From the NCBI GenBank assembly GCA_002914845.1, contig JXTC01000040.1, forward strand, positions 947,981-1,011,980: a DNA stretch of 64,000 bases, given 5' to 3'. Positions within the stretch are counted from its first letter, which is position 1, and each line of letters starts with the position of its first letter. The notes beneath the pieces were generated by a model. That model ran no database searches and was not told the origin of the DNA. It worked only from the letters and a program-made list of their open reading frames with translations. The position numbers and the translations under genes were made by a program. This DNA is from Trema orientale. Taxonomy: Eukaryota; Streptophyta; Magnoliopsida; Rosales; Cannabaceae. Shown in pieces: positions 12,313-25,429 of the stretch.

Positions 12313-12704
12313 CCAAAAAAATGAAAAATAATAATAATAATAATAATCTATGTGAGTTTGGCCCTCTATATGTATGTTTGACACGTCACATTAAAATCTT
12401 TAAAGATGCACTTACATAACGAATTTAACTGACACACGAGTAAGATATTCTTTACTTATTATCTGAATTAACAATCTTTTTTGTTTACAAGGAAAACACG
12501 AGATATTATTAACTCAAATATGATCACGAGACATTATTATATGCGTGTTAATATGACTGCCTCTAGATCCTATGAACGGTCACAGTATATAAAAATAACA
12601 GTGTGGCTTTTACAGCACTTGTGCAATGGTATTGTTATAATTAACCAGAGAATAAGTACAATACATTATATATACCGGCACTTTATATATGGTTACTAAT
12701 TCAG

Positions 12705-12858
12705 TAGGTTTTTTTTTTTTTTTTTACTTATACATAGGATTTATTTTGGTTAATGAAATTTTTTTTTCTGCACATTTTTTTATATTAAAAAGAAAGATAG
12801 AGAAATAATATTAATGATGCACATCTTTTCATGCAGTTCATTATAGCCGTTGGATCAC
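12705..12858 (-). mobile_element. Partial T-tract MITE copy
   Basis: The plus strand reads TAGG, a long T run, ACTTATACATAGG, then a block around TTATATTAAAAAG and ATTAATGATGCAC ending near GCCGTTGGATCA. This follows the reverse complement of the element at 57136-57344 block by block. The far TIR has been lost or has diverged. Confidence 0.5.
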
Positions 12859-13870
12859 TGGATTGGTGCACTTTATATAAATGTGTAAGAATTCTTGTCT
12901 CATTTTTTTTTAAGTATTAGAATGTATAATATAAGATGATGTTGATCCAAGTTACAACGCTTCTGTTTATTCTTTAACAAGAAAACAGAAACTTAATATA
13001 AATAAAATTTACCTTTTTTTTTTGCTTGAAAATAAAATTCACAATTTGAATAGTAACCAAGTCATCTAGATGCATAGATAATTAACGAGACAAATTTAGA
13101 ATCATATACAATCAAAGATATTATAAAAAGACTATATATAAAGTTAAAAATATACATGATATCCAAATTAAATAGTAGTTACATGAGATAGAGAAATAGA
13201 TGAATGAGGTTTTATTAAGGAAATCAAATATTAAAAAAATAGTGACTATGGATGGATACTAAAAAAAATAGTGATAGCATCAAATTTTTTTGACCAACTA
13301 CTAGACTAATCACCACCGTAGGATATAGATCTAACAGCTTAAACCATTGTAACCATCTATGGGTAAATATTGTTGTAACCATTTAAATCAAACCCATATA
13401 TATATATTCGATCATTATGTTTCTTGCGCTTAGTCCATCCTTACTTGTCCAGCAAAGGTATTTTTAACCCATCTTAATTCACTTGTCAAACGCAGGTATT
13501 TGTACTGAGTAAAGGTATTTTCTCCATTGAGCAAAGGAAATTTTCTATTCTGAATTTAGTCAAATTAATTTAAACCATTATGCTTAATAGGTACGTAATA
13601 ACTTATATCTTCTCAATACATATATGTCGCAGGCATGATTCAATTGTTCATATCTTTCTATATATAAATACAATTATTTCATATATAAGAAAACCGTTCA
13701 ATTTTGGTGATCCCAAAAATCTTGCTTGGCATGCATCATCTTAATTATTATAGTGTTTTTCACGTTTACTGATTAATATATAATTAATAATTAATAACAT
13801 CTCTCAAACTAAACAAGCATAAAAAAAAAAGATTAACGAAATGAAATAGGAAATGGAGGAGAGAACATAC

Positions 13871-14183
13871 CTGTAGTGTTGAGAGCACGACAACGACGAC
13901 GACGATGACGATGATGGCAACAATAATGTATAAATAATTAAGAACAAAGAAATATAACGAAAATAAATTTTTTTTTTTTTAAAAAAAAGAGAGGGGGAAC
14001 AAAAAAAGGACAGTCCACCCACAAACCAAGAACTAAATTAATTAGTTCCTTGGAGATGGTTTTGCCCTCTCTCCATTGATGAGAATAATTTCTGCGTCAT
14101 TTCTTTTCTTTCAGTTAAGAACCCTAATTCTCTCCTCCCTTCAACTTGTTTGATCCTCTCCAGTTGGGAAGCCCTTATTTATA
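13871..14183 (-). promoter_or_regulatory. Possible minus-strand promoter and first exon
   Basis: A strong TATA box, TATAAATA on the minus strand, lies at 14176-14183. About 80 bp downstream begins a 20-codon open frame (14100-14038, starting MTQKLFSS). Further down, CTACAG|GTATGT at 13871 is a good splice donor. Together these look like the promoter and first exon of a minus-strand transcript. Nothing downstream is recognised as its second exon before NAP1, and NAP1 has its own nearer TATA candidate. It could be a noncoding RNA, a microRNA host gene, a distal NAP1 5' UTR exon, or chance. Confidence 0.3.
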
Positions 14184-14189
14184 AGGGGA

Positions 14190-16421
14190 TGTACGTGTAC
14201 AGACCATGGAAGACCAGCTCATCACACCTTTTCCCTCCTTATCTTTGGTAGTGAATCTTTGGAGCATTCTTATCATATCTTTCAAAGATTGTTATGCTTA
14301 TTCTATAACACCTTTCTTATTTAGGTTTTTCCGTACATCCTTAAGATCCAATTACTAAATTCAAAAAGAAATATATGCTTACTACTCCCTCACTACTTTA
14401 ATTGGAATTGAAATAGATACTTTATTATTATCTTCAACAGAGTTATTGTTTTCAATTATGGAGGGTGCCTTTTTTTTATCACTTCCCATACATCTCTCAA
14501 TGCTTTTTTTTGTTTGCTTTAGAGAATATTTATTATGACTCTACTTAGGATGAGCTTTATGATGAGATATTTTTGAAGTTTTCTATTCTCTTTCTTATAT
14601 TTGGAAATGTTTCCTTTTTAACTTATTATGATTTACCTACTCCGTATACCAGATATGAGGAGTGCTCTCAGCCCCTAACTCAAGCCCTTACCACAACCAC
14701 TAGTTTCTCTTTTTTATACATTTCATGGTTCAAAATTTGAAAAGTAACTTTGGTTGATTCACTGAATAACAAAACCCATTCTTTTCTATTAAAATACAAA
14801 AATGCCATCCTTGCATCACCACCTTTCGATTCATGAACAATTATTATATTCCCCTATTTCTTACTTTTATTATTTTCTTTTAGAAACGTTGTTTTCCAAT
14901 TTCTCTTTTTCTCACTCATGAATCTTTGATATTTCAAATGCATATTTGTTATTTTTCATATATAAAACTTTTTAAACCAGTGGTGGAGCTCGACTATGTG
15001 GTCTAGGTTCTTGCTCTACAGGTGAAATAATTTATTTTCAGCCTTCAGATAAAATAAGAGACAAAAAGTTGGTGTAATTGTTAGAAAAGTTGCTTACTTT
15101 AAGTTGCTGTAATTGTCAGAAAAGTGGCTTACTTCGATTTTAAAGAATATCCTTTGAGCAAATTGAGGACTACAACGATAGTATTCGTTTAACTCTTCAC
15201 TTTTTCNACCTTACCTGAAGATTAAATTTCCCCATGGTGAGTTATTCATATTAGAATCAATGGCTGGATTCAAAATAATAAATGTATACCTTGTCTTCAT
15301 CAAACACAAATTTTGATAATTAAACTTACTAAAATACTCTTTTAATATTTAAATATTAATTTAATTTATAATTATATCATAATTAATTATTAAAACAAAA
15401 CTATTCAAAAAAAAAGAGGTCCGAAACAAGGTTTTTATACTTTTTAATTGAAAATTTTAGAATTTTTAGTATTTTATTTTAGTTATTAATTTTAGTCTAA
15501 AGTTAAACTAATTCTTAAATACATCTGGTCAAATTTTAAAAGGGTATCTCAATAAACCCAGTGGTCGAAATTGGTATTTGACTTATAAAAAGTATATATT
15601 TGTTAGAAATTTTAAATTTAAAAGGTAATATATAAGGTATAAAAAATTAAATAAATAGTTGAAATATAAGGTATAAAAGTATAACTAATAATAAATTACT
15701 AGCGTCTTTAAAAAATATATTAATTACACTTTTATGTTTTATATTTTAACTTATTATCCAATTTATATCTTGTATTTTAGATATTATCAATATTGTTATT
15801 TATATTTAAAATATATGAAAATTTTATATTTTTTATGATCAAACACCAATTTGTCTGCTAATTTTTCCTAAATACACGTTAATTTTAAATTATCCTCAAA
15901 AATAATTTAAATTTAAAAACGAAAAATTATTATCTAACATAGAAAATATCATAAAAAATCTTAAAAGTGAATTAAAATACAAAAAAACTAGCCATGATGT
16001 TTTAGCTTTGAATTTGGATAACTTTTTACATATATATTCATTTTAAAGGGTTTTTCTTTTCTTTTCTTTTTTTTCTTTTTATGTTCTCTTTCTTTTTTTG
16101 TGTATAAATTTAGTGATTGAAAACCACTTTTGACTAAAAGAGTATTAAATTTGTCATAAATTTTAATCTGTATTACGATAATAATCAAAACATGATGTAT
16201 AAATTGAAACCGTCGCAATACAAAGTTCTTTCTTGTATTTAAAAATGTTTTCTTTCTTATTCATGATGATTTCCCCACTTCATTTTTGAGTCACATAGTA
16301 CATCCATATTAATTTACTCAAGTCACGTACTTACCAAGTCCACAAAATCAACTAAGTTATGAATGTTGACCATCTAAGCGCACTAATTTTTTTGGCTGAT
16401 TTTGACTATCTAAGGGTACCA
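14190..16421. other. AT-rich spacer with one ambiguous base
   Basis: No gene is recognised. Position 15207 is an N, the only ambiguous base I noticed, so base calls nearby may be less certain. Several poly-A and poly-T runs are present, and the sequence between about 15300 and 15960 is extremely AT-rich. Confidence 0.5.
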
Positions 16422-16431
16422 ATTAGGAGGA

Positions 16432-16826
16432 GGGTTTCTAACCTTTTTATCTATAAAAATTCAAAAGAATTACAAAAATATGGTGGTCAATTTTTTTTTC
16501 AATTTTTGTATCATTTTCATTAGAAAATTATCACTTTTAAAAAAAATTTAGAAAAATATCATTTTTAAAATAAATACTAGTTACCAATTTCTAAAAAATG
16601 GTTACCAGTTGTCAGTTATATACTAGCTATAAATACTTTTGATTATTAGTTACCAATTTCTGAAAATTAGTTACCGGTTACTAGTTACTATTTTAAAAAT
16701 AGCATTTATATATTTTTTAGAAAGTGATATTTTTTTAATAAAATTAATACAGAAACTGAAAAAACACATGCCACTGCATTTTTAAAAAAAAAATTTCTAA
16801 AAATGTCGTAAAAGTCCTAATTTCCC
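16432..16826. mobile_element. Foldback MITE, 395 bp, Mutator-type target duplication
   Basis: The two halves are long imperfect inverted copies. The left begins GGGTTTCTAACCTTTTTA and the inverted right end begins GGGAAATTAGGACTTTTA; both continue through matching blocks around AAAATATCA and TTTTTAAAATA and meet near ACTAGTTACC and ACTAGTAACC. The flanks are TTAGGAGGA (16423-16431) and TTAGGAGAA (16827-16835), an 8-of-9 match. Long TIRs plus 9-bp duplications fit a Mutator-derived MITE. There is no coding sequence. Confidence 0.62.
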
Positions 16827-16835
16827 TTAGGAGAA

Positions 16836-17710
16836 TAAAATATATTTTATTAATTATTCTAAGAACTAGTTGGCCAGCATACTTGCAATGGTCAACATTA
16901 ACAATATTAAGGGCATGCACAATCCAACCCTAACAATTTTTGGTCCATTTCATATCATCGTTCTCAATAATGGAAGCAGATCCTCTGTCTCCTTTTTCAT
17001 GTCCTTTTGCATGTCTTTCCAATAATATCACACCACATCAGAAATAATTTTAAACACTTTAACAACCAAATTACGAAGTTAAAATGGAGCCATCTTCTTG
17101 TTTGGAAAAGGAAGAAATCCTTAAAGAAAAGAAGACCAAAATGCTGCGGCTTTTTCTCTGAATATGATTGGGGCATATGCAACGTAAGATGAAGAATAAA
17201 TCACATAACACCAAGTATTAATCGAATTAGTTTTCAAAATTCGAAGAAAGAAAGAGAAAAAAAAAAAAAAAAAAAAAACACACAATATTTCTAACAGTCT
17301 CCTATCTCTCTAAAACGAAAACTGAAAAATAATTATTTCGGGCCTGCAAGCCCCACTATCAACAAATGAAGGGTTTATTTAATTTTTATTTTTTGAATCT
17401 GTAACATCCAATATTTAAAGGATGCATTTGAGTTTTCAACTTTCTTGTATACTATTTATCAAATGGGCAAATTCTAGATGAACGGATACAGCACTTCCCC
17501 AAAATCCTTCATTGAAATTTTCATATTCTTCTTTAAAAGAAGGAAAGAAAAAAAATCATCTTTTGATTTGGTTAAAGATGATGCTAGTTCACCCACTTTC
17601 AGATTTTTGAGGGCTTCATAAGGGAGGGGGGGAAAATTGAATCCAAGAAGAGGGAGATTTCTGGGATATAAGAAATAGTAAAATGATTACTTTGTATTTT
17701 GTTGTTAAAG
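16836..17710. other. Spacer
   Basis: No gene recognised. It contains a 22-base A-rich run near 17257-17278 and short purine-rich stretches. ORFs at about 17000-17190 on both strands overlap each other and match nothing I know. Confidence 0.45.
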
Positions 17711-18088
17711 AAATAAAAGGGATGCATGAGGTGTCATGATTCTATTGGAGAGACAGATAAATAAGACAGAGGATCTGCTTCCCTCAATTACTTCATTCGG
17801 ATCTCACAACATTTTTCTCATACATACTAAGTGGGGAACGTGTGCCCCGCACGTGGATGGTATAGATAATGTCACAATCAGTGTACTTTTGAGCAACACT
17901 ATATATCTCAATTATTATACAAATTTTTTTATACTAATACATATGACATATAAGTTATCACTATCTAATTAGTGTGTTAAAATTTATCACAAATAAATTA
18001 AACATTATCAGTAATTGAGTGGTGACAAATCACATAAATATTAAAAATTTAGTATAAAAGTTGGTGCCTCATGCATTATCCTTTTATT
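17711..18088. mobile_element. Candidate MITE with about 21-bp TIRs
   Basis: The left end reads AAATAAAAGGGATGCATGAGG. The right end read inverted gives AATAAAAGGATAATGCATGAGG. The interior is non-coding. No clean target duplication was found, so the boundaries and superfamily are uncertain. Confidence 0.35.
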
Positions 18089-21074
18089 AAACTTAATTGT
18101 GAGTCACATAGGATTAGCAAATAACATTATAACATTAGGATAATACTAGCTATAAATCGTAAAAATATTGGAGACTAATGTAAATTACAAGAATATTAGC
18201 AAAAAACAATCCTCTTATATATGTAAAAATATTCAAAGTAAGATTCTTCTTTTTAATTCCCGGGGACTTAGACAATACTGTTTCTCAACTTAAATGTTAC
18301 TATATATACCAACAACGTATTTGAGCTAAAAAAAGCACATCAAAATCTATTTAATCTCTTATGCTTCTCAAATAAGATATGATAAAAATTAATAGGCTTA
18401 GTCTAGAAACAAAGAAGTTTAACCAAATAGATATAATTGGCGAACTTTGGATTAGGCCTTAGGGGAGGGTTAAAAGTGACTTTCGGTTAGACTATACCGA
18501 GTGGACACACTAAAAATAACATTAAATAGTAAAAATTAAAAATGAAATTACAATTGGGAATAAAAGAATAGTCTAGGAACAAAAATGCACTAGCCAATTT
18601 TTTTATGATGATTCTAGAATTTGGTGTAGTTTTAACGGCACTTATATGTACGTGCACAATATGAATATTGCATGAAAACTAAATGAAGATAGTATGAAAA
18701 GTTTTATACTTAATTAAAGACAGAAATTGAGCAAGTCATGCACCTCACATTGTTGTCGTACATGTCTTGCTTGGAAAAGTTGTAGTTTGAAGATTACCAA
18801 ATGACGTACCAATTTTTTTCAGTCAAAGATTTTTCACAATAAGGTACTCAGGAAGCTAGAGTGCCCAGACCTGCAAAAATAACAAAACTAAACAATCATA
18901 TTGCAAATTTTGATACATATCTCTTTGTCAACAATTGTACCATCAGATAAAAGTTAGTCCATTGACAATAAGTCTATTTCAAAAATAACTTGTTCACAAT
19001 AGAATCATAAAAAGTGTCAAATAGCTAGTTATGAAAACACTACGAATAAGCAGTAATCAAAACAAGTTCCCCTTCTCCAGCATAATTCTATATGCTCCCT
19101 AGACCAGAAAATTTTCAATCGGAAGACGAGAAATATAGTTTAAATTTTTTAGTACCAAAATAAAGTTAATTCACTTTGCCAAAAGTAGTTTCTACCTAAA
19201 TAGTGAATTAAAAACGATTAATAAAATAGTGAATTAAAAAACACTATCTCTTTTAAGAGATCCGTGAGTAAGTTTCAGTGCTTTCCAAACATATTAAGTG
19301 ACAATATACAGAATTAAATTGATGTCTTTATATGTGTGCACATATACATATATAGTTAAAGCGCATTTTCTCTCCTTCCTACTGTTCTCGAACACTTTTA
19401 ACTATAAAAACAATTGCTCTGATTTAACATCGTACATTGCATGGTCATAAAATTGCTCTATGTTCTTTATTTTAAATACCTTCTGTGGTTAAGAAATCTT
19501 AATATTTCTTATCCAAAGAACATATGCACATAAATATATATAGTCATAAAATGTTTGATTTTTTTAATTTCTATTGGAACCATATAGCTATAACAAATTC
19601 ACTCTTTGGCTTTCTCAATTCCTTTCCTTCCACACTATGTATTTGTTGGATTTGTTTAACTCAAACGAAAAAGACAACAAAATGAAGTTGTGATACCTTT
19701 TTCCTACATATTTTGTGTAAAATATAATCATAGCTAACCTACATCTTATATTTTCTCAAATGTACTTACATTCTTTCAGCTTTTTTCACCCATCATATTT
19801 TTCCTTACAAAATCCCACAATTTTATTTTTTAATTTTAATCAAAGTCCAATTAACATTACCCAAACTCCCAAAAATATGGACACAAGTAATATGTATTTT
19901 AAATGCAAACATTATTTTTCATCAGTAAATTTTTATTTATAATAAAATTTACTGTATATGTTTCCTATATTATGTCTACATTTATAACCATCACCTCAGA
20001 AATCATCTTAGCATTAGCATCCCAAAACTATATCTTAAAAAAGAAAAGTTTTCATTTATCTTATAAAAGAATAACAAGATGTAGAACTGGTTGGTAAGTG
20101 AAGAGCTCATGAACCATAAGAAACCAATAAATGTTGTAAAAGGTAAAAACCACTTAACTTATCAAGATGAGAAATTATTCCCTGCATAGTCCTTAATCAG
20201 GTTTTAAAAAAAAAAGCTACTAAGAAAAAATTAAGCTAGGATGGTACTGTAGATTCAATGAATTAAATATTAATACAACGCACATTGTACGAATGTTAAT
20301 AAAAACATAATTAATAAAAATTATTTAATTAATCCGACACCTCGGAAATGGGAATCATTTGATTCCTGGTTTTCAAACTTTTTTTAGCTTTGCCCTTTGC
20401 TAGAAAATTTTTGAACTCATTAGGAGTAATTTCTTTCACTAAATTAAAATTAGTAAGATGTGATGAAATCAACCAGAGACTATTCAATAATAGACAAAAC
20501 TGGTTGTTGATCTTATTATCTAGAAATATCTGATATTTTTACTCAGATTTCGGCTTCTTTGGAATTTTCTCAAGAACAAATCATCTATATCTTTTTGTGT
20601 ATATGTCTACAACATCAAGAATCACTCCATTTGGAATTATATTGAGGCTAGAATGGGCTAAATATTGAAGTATATCGGGCTAAATATGAATACAGTCTAA
20701 TTTACAATATTATTCATTTGAGACCCATTTCGAAATAATCTAAGCAGATCTTGTGAATTAGTTTTAGTTGAGTACTGAGTCTAAAATCCATAGGTTCAAG
20801 AATTGGATCAATCTCCTATATAGTTTAGGATCTGTGCCCATTTTACAAAACCTATACAAAAACGAACATTTAGCACAAATTAGGGGTAACTCTTGCTTTT
20901 ATGCCTATGTCTACAAAAGTACTTTAAACTAGAGAATTTAATGAAACTCTAAGTGTATAATGATGATATAATCCCATAATAAAGGTACATATAATTAAAA
21001 GTTCATCATAACTCACATTAACAAACAGCAAGAACATGTATGAAATCCAAAAAGAAACCCGCTTTGCATAATAT
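18089..21074. other. AT-rich spacer without a recognisable gene
   Basis: No exon-like segment with conserved protein similarity. Scattered (TA)n stretches occur, for example around 19340. Nothing else can be supported. Confidence 0.45.
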
Positions 21075-21226
21075 GTAAAGGTATATCTATCTGTTTCATA
21101 GTTAACAAAAGTAAATATTCATTATTTAATACTTTTTTTTCTCTACCCTTTACTATGAAAAGACGTGTATGATGAATTTTAATTGGGCAAAATAATACCT
21201 ATAAATAGGTAAAAAAAAAATACCTA
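21075..21226 (-). mobile_element. T-tract MITE copy, truncated at one end
   Basis: Read on the minus strand it starts TAGGTATTTTT, continues ACCTATTTATAGGTATTA, and then tracks the NAP1-intron copy through CCCAATTAAAATTCATCA and TATTAAATAATGAATATTTA. The distal end, near TTAACTATG, lacks the terminal A-tract seen in the other copy. Confidence 0.5.
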
Positions 21227-23421
21227 TTGGATTGGTGCCAATATATATATATTTTAAAAATTATATTTAACCAGATCCTGCAATAAATGAGTGTCTTGAA
21301 AGAAATGGTGGGTGCAGGTAGAACAAATACTTTGCATCCAAGGTATACAAATATCTTGATTTCGAAATTAGTGTCACTTCGAAAATTATCTATTACGATT
21401 TTGAGATTTAGTAGTGTATTTATCATTTTTTTTCATTTTTCCTTTCAAAATTTGTTTGTAGGATAAACTATGAGGACGAGTTTGTTAGTGCTCTCCTATG
21501 AATGGTGTGCAGTGTAGAACCAACGATTTTAAACTGTCAAGGTATGACATTTCTATTTGACACAAGTTTAGGAATTCTTCTCTGTACCGGGTAGCAAAAC
21601 TTGGTGTTTTTATAAGAGACTTCAACTTGAATACTGTGGGAAGTATATTCCCCTTCATTGTCTTTATGTTTATATTGAACCATTCTGATAAGCAGTAATA
21701 AGTATCTTTAGTCTACAAAAAACTTGTAATAATTATCGATATATATATGAGAAATCTGAATTAAAAACAAGATCCATACGTACCATATATACACACATGA
21801 AATTACGATACCAGGATGTAGATATAATCATTAACCCCGACTATGTGGCTGTGTAGAAATTAATATATACATATATATATATATACATCTATATGTATAC
21901 TGATGATGTACTACCATATGGACTAGGATACTAAAGACTAAAACAGAGTCTTGTGATGTGAGCATTGTAATTAATAGGCCCTTGATGTATAAAAAGATTA
22001 TTCAGCTATTGATTTTGCAAAATGTTGATCAAAATTATTGTTTTTGCATACTTATGTTAATGAAGTAAGAAGAAGGATGATAATCTAATCTCAGAAAAAT
22101 AACTTTGAAACTTGATACCATAGTATTTAGATTTATAAATTTAAATAAATACAAAATAGGGGCACATTACTTAAAACTTTTAAAAGATGAGTGGAAGAGA
22201 ATGAAATGGAATCATTGTACCAAAAATCAAGTTTGTTTCATCCAGGAAACCATGAAATCTTTGGTAGATTATGTGCAGAACCTATCTTTACCATTTTTGC
22301 TCCAAGTCAAGAAATATAGCTATGATGGATGCAATTTTGGTGGCATATGACTCCTAAGAGATAGAGCTTCATTTTCTTTTCTTTGATCAAGACTTTGTTC
22401 GTCCAGATTCATTGAGTTCCAGATATATATTTGGGAGGGACTGAATCTGCTAAAACAAAGTGCCACTTTGCACTTATTCTTAGCCTATAAATTTTGACTT
22501 TGTATTTCTAAGTTTTTCTATAAATAGATGCCTAAGCTAGTCTTAAGGGACATCTTGCTTAAGATATCAAGATCATTCTCTTATTTTCTCTCTTATTTTC
22601 TGTATTATTATAATGTCATTTTGCATATAATGTAGTAAAATATTTCTATTCACTTTTATGGTTATATCATGTTCATCTTTATTTTTCTTCATCATCATGT
22701 CTAGTTAATTTCCATTTTGCTAAGGTGAAAGGGTGAATCTCTTGTGAGAAGAATAGGTATAATATAAAACTCTATATAGAATTAATTGTTTACATCCTTT
22801 AATCATTATTATAATATATATGTTGTCTTTACTTTCTTAATTAATCTAATACCCTTCTTGTTAAGTGGTGTATCTTAATTCATTGTATATAACTTTTGGC
22901 ACATCAAATACTTAGATTCCTTTTGAGCTGTATGTTTGGTTAACCGGCTGTGTTAGGAAAGAATCTTGATTTGTTGTAGATATAATGTGTTACTACGAGT
23001 ACTTGACCACATTTATAAGTGTTGGTGTTATCCAAAGAAGGTAATTGAGGAAACTAATATAATTACATGCTTAACTTAAAAAACCTTTAATGCTAAATTT
23101 TCGGATTGGTACCTCCGTTGTGTGTGGATTCTAATCGAGTAATAAATGAATTTAAATTATACCTTTTGATGTACCAAGAGAGAATCCCCTAACCTTGCCA
23201 ATCGTTTAATTCTGTAACTTTTTATATCTCTTTGTTTTATTATAAATATTGTACAACATATTCTCTCTCATCCTTTTAATTCTTGTAATATATAGTATAT
23301 GGTTTTATATTGTTCACTAACTTTTCTGTTGATCGACCTTGGTCTTATCAATTTATTACTTTGACACTCCTGCACTTGGGAGAAGACTTCATTAATTTGG
23401 ACCAGTCAAGGTATATTCTGG
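21227..23421. other. Spacer left of the Copia element
   Basis: No host gene is recognised. The ORF at 22105-22350 has no similarity that I can place. AT microsatellite tracts occur near 21860-21900. Confidence 0.4.
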
Positions 23422-23625
23422 TGTATCCCTAGAGTTACTCCTAAATTTAATTGTAATTATTTCGGGTAGTCGACCATATTTTTTTGTAACTATTATAGGG
23501 ATATTGTCTAGTTAGAAAATTTTGTTTTTCCTTCTTTTTATATAGTGTACGTATATATAGTCTCCTCCACTAAGGAGATGAATACGAGTGAATAAAAAAA
23601 TATTACCGTAGTGTTGCGTTTAACA
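23422..23625 (+). repeat. Left LTR of Copia element
   Basis: It begins TGTATCCC and ends TTTAACA. It aligns with the right LTR through shared blocks such as AGGGATATTGTC, TTTTGTTTTTCCTTC and CTCCACTAAGGAGATGAATA, differing by scattered substitutions and a few-base insertion near its start. Confidence 0.85.
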
Positions 23626-23640
23626 TGGTCTCAGAGATGA
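23626..23640 (+). other. tRNA-Met-type primer-binding site
   Basis: TGGTCTCAGAGATGA directly follows the left LTR. Plant Copia elements usually have TGGTATCAGAGC here, complementary to initiator tRNA-Met; this copy has one substitution in the core. Confidence 0.7.
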
Positions 23641-23791
23641 TTTAAACATTTTTTTTTTCTTTTCTTCTCTACGTACTTGAATTTCGTATTGTATACCTCG
23701 AAATCTAATCGTCAGTATGGCGATTACTCCAACCGAAACTACTGATCCTACCTCAACTCTGGTACCATAAATTATAGTTCACCAAGATAAT

Positions 23792-25290
23792 TTGATATGT
23801 CCAACCAGGGTCATACTGGATGAGACTAATTACTCACTATTGTCTCAACTTATGGAGATGCAGATTGGTGCTCGTCACAAAGCTGGGTATCTCACCAGAG
23901 CAACGACAAAACCTACGGCTGGAGATCTGAAATTAGAGGCTTGGATTATTGAAAATCATCAAGTCAAATGCTAGCTCATTGATTCAATGAGTCCATCTTT
24001 GATACATTGATTTATTCATCTTCCCACAGCTAGGGGTGGCAATTCGTGTTGTCGTGTCATATTCGTGTCGTGTCGAGGCATATATATAACGAGCAATTAC
24101 CAAACCCAAACTCGACACGTTTATTATTCGTGTCATGATTTGTAAACCCACACCCGACATGCTAAATAAACAGGTTAACCTGTGAGCGACACATTTAATA
24201 CGTTATTTAAATAGGTCGTATTCAGATCGTGTCCAACGTAACACGATCTGCTAACCTGTATACTGTTAACCCGTTAATTGAACTCAATTTAACATGTTAA
24301 TGTTAAATAACTTGACATAACGTATTAACCTATTAATTTTAACATGTTAACCTATTTCATATTTTCAATATAACTTGATATAATCTATTAACTTATTTTA
24401 TATTTCCAATATAACCAAGCGACCATAATCAAATAAATATAACACACAATCCAAAGTTTAAAACCAAAATAAAACTTCCAAGTTTTAGTACATAAAACAT
24501 AAAAGGGAAGTTTTAAGTCTTGGTACACACAAGATAATACAATGTCTCAAAAAATTTAATCGTGTTAAACGGGTCAATTTCGGGTTTAACAGGTTAACCT
24601 GCTAATGACCTATTATTTAGTCGTGTTTAATCGGGTTTAACCTGTTTTGACCTGTACCTGTTTAAGACAAACCCAAACCCGCTAACTTCGTGTCGTTTTC
24701 GAGTCGTGTTATCGTGTCGTGACCTAAATTGCCACCCCTACCCACAGCGAAGGAGATATGGGAGGCAATGGCTAGAATATCTTATGATGGATCAGATGAA
24801 ACGTGCATTTTCGAGCTGAATCAAAGTTCTTTCTCTTCCATGCAAAATGGTCACCCATTATCACCATATTACAACGAACTTGTTGCTACTTTTCAAGAGA
24901 TTATTCACAGGGCTCTGTCTCAGGAGGGAACAATTGAAGGAATTGTTCAATTGCATTTGTCTATGGCAAGACTTCGAGTTCATATTTTTCTTAGTAGACT
25001 TGATTCAGAGTTTGAATAGGTTCGTGGAAAAATCTTACGAAAGGACCCTAAACTTGATCTCGAAAGGGCATATGCATATGTCCAAAGGGAGTATCAGCAG
25101 AAGTAAAGTATGGGAGGTCCTCACCCAATCTCAGAAATCTCGGCCATGATAGTAAACCAAACTCGATAAAGATCTTCATCGGGTCCATGAAAGAATAATT
25201 CCAAACAATCGACTAAAGGGTTGGTATGTACTCATTATGGTGATACTGGTCATTCTAAACAAAGGTACTATGAGATTATAGGGTATCTTA
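23792..25290 (+). pseudogene. Copia gag remnant, interrupted by hAT MITE
   Basis: Reading from about 23792, the frame gives LSQLMEMQIGARHKAGYL and ATTKPTAGDLKLEAWIIENH, matching Copia gag (UBN2-type). Skipping the inserted hAT element and one target copy, it continues TAKEIWEAMARISYDGSDET and LVATFQEIIHRALSQEG. At 25215-25290 there is a decayed zinc knuckle, CTHYGDTGHSKQRYYEIIGY, in which two cysteines have become tyrosine. Several stops and frameshifts separate the pieces. Confidence 0.78.
24031..24740. mobile_element. hAT MITE, 710 bp, 8-bp target duplication, nested in Copia gag
   Basis: The ends are TAGGGGTGGCAATTC and, inverted, TAGGGGTGGCAATTT, a widespread plant hAT terminus. The flanks are CCCACAGC at 24023-24030 and 24741-24748, a perfect 8-bp duplication as expected for hAT. 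The subterminal regions are rich in CGTGTCGTG-like motifs. Removing the element and one target copy restores gag reading through PTAKEIWEAMA. There is no transposase, so it was mobilised in trans. Confidence 0.92.
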
Positions 25291-25429
25291 AATGGTGAGA
25301 TTTTACGACAAAACCTCGAAAGAACATGGTAGGAAAGGCTATGATAACTTCCACAGAGGAAGAACAGGTACAATCCACAGCTAATGTTGTTCACCCAGGT
25401 AACTATCTATTACTTTTAAGAATAGTATA

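Noticed and set aside
11773..12384. 203-codon minus-strand ORF over NAP1 exon 1
   Set aside because: It reads through the exon 1 donor into intron sequence. The NAP1 frame needs splicing at 12018, which removes the rest.
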